Program-made: the position numbers and the translations under genes | Notes under the pieces: generated by a model | The model's input: the letters and a program-made list of their open reading frames with translations, nothing else | What the model was told of the DNA's origin: nothing | Database searches by the model: none | In this document: positions 60,266 through 64,000 of the stretch, piece after piece | How the letters are laid out: each line of letters opens with the position of its first letter | Numbering within the stretch: position 1 is the first letter of the stretch | Origin: Bythopirellula goksoeyrii | GTDB lineage: Bacteria; Planctomycetota; Planctomycetia; Pirellulales; Lacipirellulaceae | DNA: 64,000 nt | Assembly: GCF_008065115.1 (NCBI RefSeq) | Contig: NZ_CP042913.1 | Coordinates: forward strand, 5,343,257-5,407,256 | Direction: 5' to 3'

Positions 60266-62035
60266 TCAGCGGATTTGAGCTTTTTCTATTTCGTCGAGCG
60301 CGAGATACGCGGCCGCGATGCTCTCTCCAGAGAGTTTCCTTCTCCAAGACTCAGCAGACGGGTTATCTGCTCTCAGTGCGCGCCAGTACAACCAAACCGA
60401 GGCTACGAATCCCACGATTCCGATTACTAACGACGAAACAAGCGCATTTCGGTAGAGCACCACGGCGTCGAAGCCCAGGGCAACGGCCACGGGAATCCAC
60501 ATCAGCCACCACACAAACCCGATGATGACGCCGGCACGCAGGTAACCAGATTGCAGGCTGTCGAGTTTGCTGCGGATTTCGAGAACAGATTTCGAGTAGT
60601 CGATTTTTCGGATTCTCGTGCAGATGAGCAGCCCTTGAGCTATCACGATCACGCCGTACACATGCAATATCACTCCGCTGATAACGCGATGCGAAATCTG
60701 TGTATTGCGAGCCCAGCACTGCGCTCCAAGCACCACCAGGGCAATGCCAATCAGCACCTGGAGCATTTGTCCGCGGAAGAGTGGACGCAGTGAGTTTTCG
60801 ACACGTTCCATAAGCTGGCGACGTGTCAACAACATCCGCCCGGCGAGTTCCTGCTGTGCCAAACTTGCAGTTGGGGTTGCTTGGTCGTCCTGAGGTTTTG
60901 CCTCGTAGACGACGGTAGGAGCAAGCGCTGAATTGCTTGTCGAAGTAATCGATTGCACGTCAGATTTAATCTGGCTGGCATGCTGATAGCGGCGCTGCGG
61001 CTCTTTCTCAAGCGTACGGAGTACGACTTCATCAAGCCGGACGTCGATTTCGACTTTCTTCGACGGTGCTGCAAAACGTCCAATCGGGAGTTCGCCGGTC
61101 AGCATTTCGTAAAAGACCACACCCAGCGAATAGATGTCCGCGCGGTGATCGACGTTGTGAGAGCCTTCCAACTGTTCGGGCGCCATGTAACGAGGTGTGC
61201 CCATGACTTGGTGCGTTCCTGTGAGCATCTCCTGTTGGCTCTCATTGCCGAGTATCCGCGAGAGACCGAAATCGGCGATCTTCACGACGCCGTCAACGGC
61301 AATCAGGATGTTCTCGGGCTTGATGTCGCGGTGGACGATTCCCTTGTCGTGTGCGTACTGCAGTGCGTCGCAGAGGTGCGGCACGATGGCGAGCGCGTGC
61401 TCGGGTGCGAGTTGCCCCGCTTTAACAATATCTCGGAGCGTTGAACCATCCACGAATTCCATAAGAAAGTAGTAGGTGTCTTCCACACTTCCAAATTCAT
61501 AAACGGAGACGATGTTGGGATGACTCAGCTTTGCCAGCGTCCGAGCTTCCCGCGTGAATCGCAGGGCAAACTTAACATCGTGACCAAATTCCTCCGGCAG
61601 AATCTTCAATGCGACAATACGGTCGAGCCCTGATTGGCGAGCCTTGTAAACGGCGCCCATGCCTCCCGCACCAATCAGCTCAATGATTTCCAGCGACGGG
61701 AAAAGCTCGGCTAGACGGGGTACAGACGGCGGTTCAAACTCACCTATCCGTCGATCACCTTCGTTGAGAACGTCACGGACGACTTTCGAACTTTCCGGAA
61801 AACGTTCAAGGTATTCCTGCTTTGTCGGAGTTTCACCACGACGTCGCCGGTAGTCGATGTCCAGAACGATGAGTTCAGCCAGCAAGACCTCTTGCTCGAC
61901 GGGTGAGATATCCTCAACAAGCATGGATTCGATCGTCGGTTGCTCGTTGGACTGCAACTTTCGTTCAAAATCCGCGCAGAGATCATCAATGCGTTCCAGG
62001 GCTGCAATCGGTAGTTTTTTCTTACGGATGCTCAT
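60266..62035 (-). CDS. Membrane serine/threonine protein kinase, overlapping an ECF sigma gene
   Basis: The 589-residue protein has a Hanks-type kinase domain (about residues 115-365) with IGAGGMGAVYKAR, the VALKIL lysine, HRDIKPENIL, a DFG motif and GTPRYMAPEQ. It is followed by four transmembrane segments (about 420-565, for example QVLIGIALVVLGAQCWA and LVIGIVGFVASVWLYW). The N-terminal 110 residues (ERIDDLCADFERKL, EQEVLLAELIVLDIDYRRRRGE) are those seen in planctomycete ECF-linked kinases. The ATG overlaps the sigma gene by 14 bases, so the kinase is co-translated and probably acts in the same signalling unit. Confidence 0.95.
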   Translation of the reverse strand: MSIRKKKLPIAALERIDDLCADFERKLQSNEQPTIESMLVEDISPVEQEVLLAELIVLDIDYRRRRGETPTKQEYLERFPESSKVVRDVLNEGDRRIGEFEPPSVPRLAELFPSLEIIELIGAGGMGAVYKARQSGLDRIVALKILPEEFGHDVKFALRFTREARTLAKLSHPNIVSVYEFGSVEDTYYFLMEFVDGSTLRDIVKAGQLAPEHALAIVPHLCDALQYAHDKGIVHRDIKPENILIAVDGVVKIADFGLSRILGNESQQEMLTGTHQVMGTPRYMAPEQLEGSHNVDHRADIYSLGVVFYEMLTGELPIGRFAAPSKKVEIDVRLDEVVLRTLEKEPQRRYQHASQIKSDVQSITSTSNSALAPTVVYEAKPQDDQATPTASLAQQELAGRMLLTRRQLMERVENSLRPLFRGQMLQVLIGIALVVLGAQCWARNTQISHRVISGVILHVYGVIVIAQGLLICTRIRKIDYSKSVLEIRSKLDSLQSGYLRAGVIIGFVWWLMWIPVAVALGFDAVVLYRNALVSSLVIGIVGFVASVWLYWRALRADNPSAESWRRKLSGESIAAAYLALDEIEKAQIR

Positions 62036-62633
62036 GAGGGTCGACCAATTCCTGCTGACATTTTTCTCGAATCAGGTTCAGACGACGTTCTATCGTCCGT
62101 TCAGAGCATCCCAAACGCTGTGCGATTTCCGCGTTGGTATACCCCTCTAACTTAGCAACCGCTAAATCCCGAATCTGCCCGACACCTAAATGAGAAAAAA
62201 GTTGTTCCACAGATTCCTGCATCATGAGCACCATTTCCGGAGACGGCTCGTCGCCGATGGCTTCGATGACTTGCTTATCCTCACCAGCGTGGTCCAAAGA
62301 ATGGAGCTGTACGTTACCGCCACGTCTCTGCCGCCGATCATGTCTTCGTTTGTCGACTACTTTCCTGGCTGCCATTCGAAGTAACAGCCGCCACAGATCG
62401 TCTCGATCGGTCAAGTTGGGAAAACGCCCGTTTTCAGCCGCGTTGTAAAAGCTGTCGAACACGCTCACCACGATATCGTCCTCATCCGAGATGGCGAGAT
62501 TCTGCCCTTGCAACCGGGCTCGTACGCTGCGCACAAGACGATCAAAGTAGTGCTGCCAGATGCGATTCGCGGCGGCCGAATCACCGGCCTTCACGAGTTC
62601 AATCCAGTGGCTGACATTCGTGCTTTTGGACAT
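62022..62633 (-). CDS. ECF-type RNA polymerase sigma factor
   Basis: A protein of 203 residues from MSKSTNVSHWIEL. Region 2 is seen in AANRIWQHYFDRLVRSVRARLQG and the helix FDSFYNAAENGRFPNLTDRDDLWRLLLRMAARKVVDKRRHDRR. Region 4 ends with QIRDLAVAKLEGYTNAEIAQRLGCSERTIERRL. It belongs to the planctomycete group linked to Ser/Thr kinases, and no anti-sigma gene is adjacent. The frame is open to 62711, but the family N-terminus fits ATG 62633. Confidence 0.95.
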   Translation of the reverse strand: MSKSTNVSHWIELVKAGDSAAANRIWQHYFDRLVRSVRARLQGQNLAISDEDDIVVSVFDSFYNAAENGRFPNLTDRDDLWRLLLRMAARKVVDKRRHDRRQRRGGNVQLHSLDHAGEDKQVIEAIGDEPSPEMVLMMQESVEQLFSHLGVGQIRDLAVAKLEGYTNAEIAQRLGCSERTIERRLNLIREKCQQELVDPHEHP

Positions 62634-63095
62634 ACGCAAAGATCGACAGAGGCAGAATGGACGGGGAATAGCGGTACGAACCTTCAATAGTACCACATCG
62701 TTCGTCGACATCGAACGCGAATGTCGCCTTGCCAGATGGAGTTGCTAAACGATCCGCCCAAGAACTACCTTTGATTCGAGGTCTCCTGCCCTCCAATCGG
62801 GAACGATATTGGTGGATGAGGTTGCCTCCGTCGGGTGATAGAACGCCTCCACAGAATTGCGTCAGTGGAGAAACCTCCTGCATGATCGGTAATTGGCTAT
62901 CTGAGGGTGTCCGGGAATTTGTTTTCTGTCATTTCGAGGTACTGGTGAGAAACCTGGCTAGATCCCTCGGAGTACCTCGGGATGACAATTCGCTTTGTCC
63001 TTGAATATAGCGGGTGCAATTCCCGGACACTCTCGGCTATCGACGTAAGGTTTAGAACCACCGCCGACTTTAACTGCACTTGATAGAAGTCATGC
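62634..63095. other. Gap carrying a MITE-like element
   Basis: The promoter of the sigma/kinase operon should lie near 62640-62720. The 132-bp element 62903-63034 occupies much of the rest. No gene supported. Confidence 0.55.
62903..63034. mobile_element. 132-bp MITE-like element with target duplication
   Basis: The ends are 17-bp inverted repeats with one mismatch: GAGGGTGTCCGGGAATT (62903-62919) and its complement AATTCCCGGACACTCTC (63018-63034). The inner arms TGTCATTTCGAGGTACT (62927-62943) and AGTACCTCGGGATGACA (62971-62987) pair over 15 of 17 bases. GGCTATCT (62895-62902) and GGCTATCG (63035-63042) form an 8-bp direct repeat with one mismatch. It has no coding capacity. Confidence 0.85.
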
Positions 63096-64000
63096 TCAGT
63101 TCGAAGAGAAACGTTTGACCGCTAGGTACACCACTATCCCCGACAGCAAAGTGACTGCAGTCGCGATTGCTTCATACGGACGATGATAGGCAGCCAACGC
63201 AGCCAGTATCAAGGTTGAACTTACAAAGATACCTGGCGCAAGAAGACCTTCAGTTTTTGGCACATCGCCATGGGATTCGTTCGATAGAATGAATAATGTC
63301 GAAACGGTAAGAGCCGCAAACAGCGAGAGGGTGAGCCCTAAATAGGAAAGCAGGGATTGGAGCCCAGAAAAGTAAATCACGAGCAAAACTCCAGTCCCTT
63401 GCAGAAGTACCGCATTCGTCGGGGGCGAATCTTTGGTCGCCAACTGGCTGGGAAGCAAGCGATCGGCGGCCATTTTGGCATAGACCCGCGGGCCTGCTAC
63501 CAATGCCGATGACACGCTGCTGGCTAATCCCAGGCAGATCATTGCCCGCGTGAGCCAAGCGAACCATTCCCCGGCCAACGCCTGCGCAGTGATGGCAGCA
63601 ACATCGCTTTTACCTGCGATGGCCTGCACTCCCGGCGCAAACAGAAACGCCGCATTCAGCAGCAAGTAAAAAAACGTGACTACGACAGTCCCGTAAATCA
63701 TTGCTCGAGCAATCGTTGCAGAACCACCCCGCGCTTCCTCTGTAACATACACGGCAGCATTGAAACCGCTATAGCTCAATGAGATCCACATTACCGAGCT
63801 AGCGAAGTCTAAGAGGACATTGGGAGGCGGTGAATCCAACGGTCGGCTGAGCGCTGCTCCTCCCTGCCAATTTCCAAACAGGGAGTATGCAACCAACAGG
63901 AAGGCGACCAAAAGCACCAACTTGAATCCCACCAATAAGTTCTGACCAATTGCTCCTGATTTGGTGTGGAAGGCGTGGAATACTGTAACCACCAGTACAA
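63096..64000 (-). CDS. APC-family amino acid permease, 5' end beyond the window
   Basis: The visible 301 residues contain about seven membrane segments: VGFKLVLLVAFLLVAYSLFG, SSVMWISLSYSGFNAAVYVTEE, IYGTVVVTFFYLLLNAAFLF, AMICLGLASSVSSALVAG, LLSYLGLTLSLFAALTVSTLF, and the C-terminal IATAVTLLSGIVVYLAVKRF. The SYSGFNAAVYVTEEAR segment is typical of amino acid-polyamine-organocation permeases. The frame stays open to the window edge, so the N-terminal half is missing. The substrate is unknown. Confidence 0.9.
   Translation of the reverse strand, partial: VLVVTVFHAFHTKSGAIGQNLLVGFKLVLLVAFLLVAYSLFGNWQGGAALSRPLDSPPPNVLLDFASSVMWISLSYSGFNAAVYVTEEARGGSATIARAMIYGTVVVTFFYLLLNAAFLFAPGVQAIAGKSDVAAITAQALAGEWFAWLTRAMICLGLASSVSSALVAGPRVYAKMAADRLLPSQLATKDSPPTNAVLLQGTGVLLVIYFSGLQSLLSYLGLTLSLFAALTVSTLFILSNESHGDVPKTEGLLAPGIFVSSTLILAALAAYHRPYEAIATAVTLLSGIVVYLAVKRFSSN

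Noticed and set aside
62907-63030. Two nested palindromes as a rho-independent terminator for the permease gene
   Set aside because: The length, flanking duplication and absent T-run fit a MITE better.

Overview
The window reads as chromosomal DNA of a planctomycete, most likely order Pirellulales. The inference rests on gene content: PEP-CTERM and dockerin surface proteins, N-termini with the 'FExLExR' surface-protein signature, an overlapping ECF sigma factor/Ser-Thr kinase pair, an ABC/GldG-like/DUF4340 locus, a Tad-type pseudopilin cluster, and small conserved proteins I associate with this group. No rRNA, CRISPR array, prophage or complete insertion sequence was seen. One tRNA-Pro(CGG) is present.

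Layout. 0-4.4 kb: the glycine cleavage operon (3' end of gcvT, gcvH, gcvPA, gcvPB) ending in a LipM-type lipoyl/octanoyl transferase that could lipoylate GcvH. 4.8-12.5 kb: FHA protein, two small conserved unknowns, TPR lipoprotein, nadB, and a very large membrane protein with about 430 acidic low-complexity residues. 12.6-13.4 kb: an intact RAYT (REP-associated tyrosine transposase) gene bracketed by palindromes that recur at five further loci. 13.4-28.7 kb: surface proteins (an NxxGxxAF-repeat PEP-CTERM protein and a CotH/lamin-tail/dockerin protein) interleaved with core metabolism (lpxK, cysC, an acyl-CoA dehydrogenase homologue, glycogen phosphorylase, metF) and a membrane Ser/Thr kinase.

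28.7-37.6 kb is accessory. It holds a second, broken RAYT gene interrupted by a 428-bp element with terminal inverted repeats and an 8-bp target duplication. It then holds short unrelated genes (small membrane proteins, beta-helix, LRR, thioredoxin, VOC, PaiB, lipoprotein). Six intergenic repeats of one family separate several of them, and the arrangement resembles an integron-type cassette array without an integrase. 37.5-43 kb: a PEP-CTERM relic and an intact PEP-CTERM gene, a two-gene HTH/zinc-ribbon unit behind a palindrome, and three Tad-type pseudopilin/vWA genes.

43-64 kb: a DUF885 peptidase, a serine hydrolase, a HicB-like antitoxin with small unknown ORFs, a glycosyltransferase, the ABC/GldG/DUF4340 operon, a DUF971/phenylacetate-CoA-ligase-like/sigma-54 regulator cluster, tRNA-Pro, the kinase/ECF pair, a 132-bp MITE-like element, and an APC permease cut by the window end.

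The most notable theme is small palindromic mobile DNA: two RAYT/REP systems, two MITE-like elements with target duplications, a palindrome inside gcvPB in frame, a repeat that supplies the C-terminus of LpxK, and the possible attC-like repeats of the accessory block.
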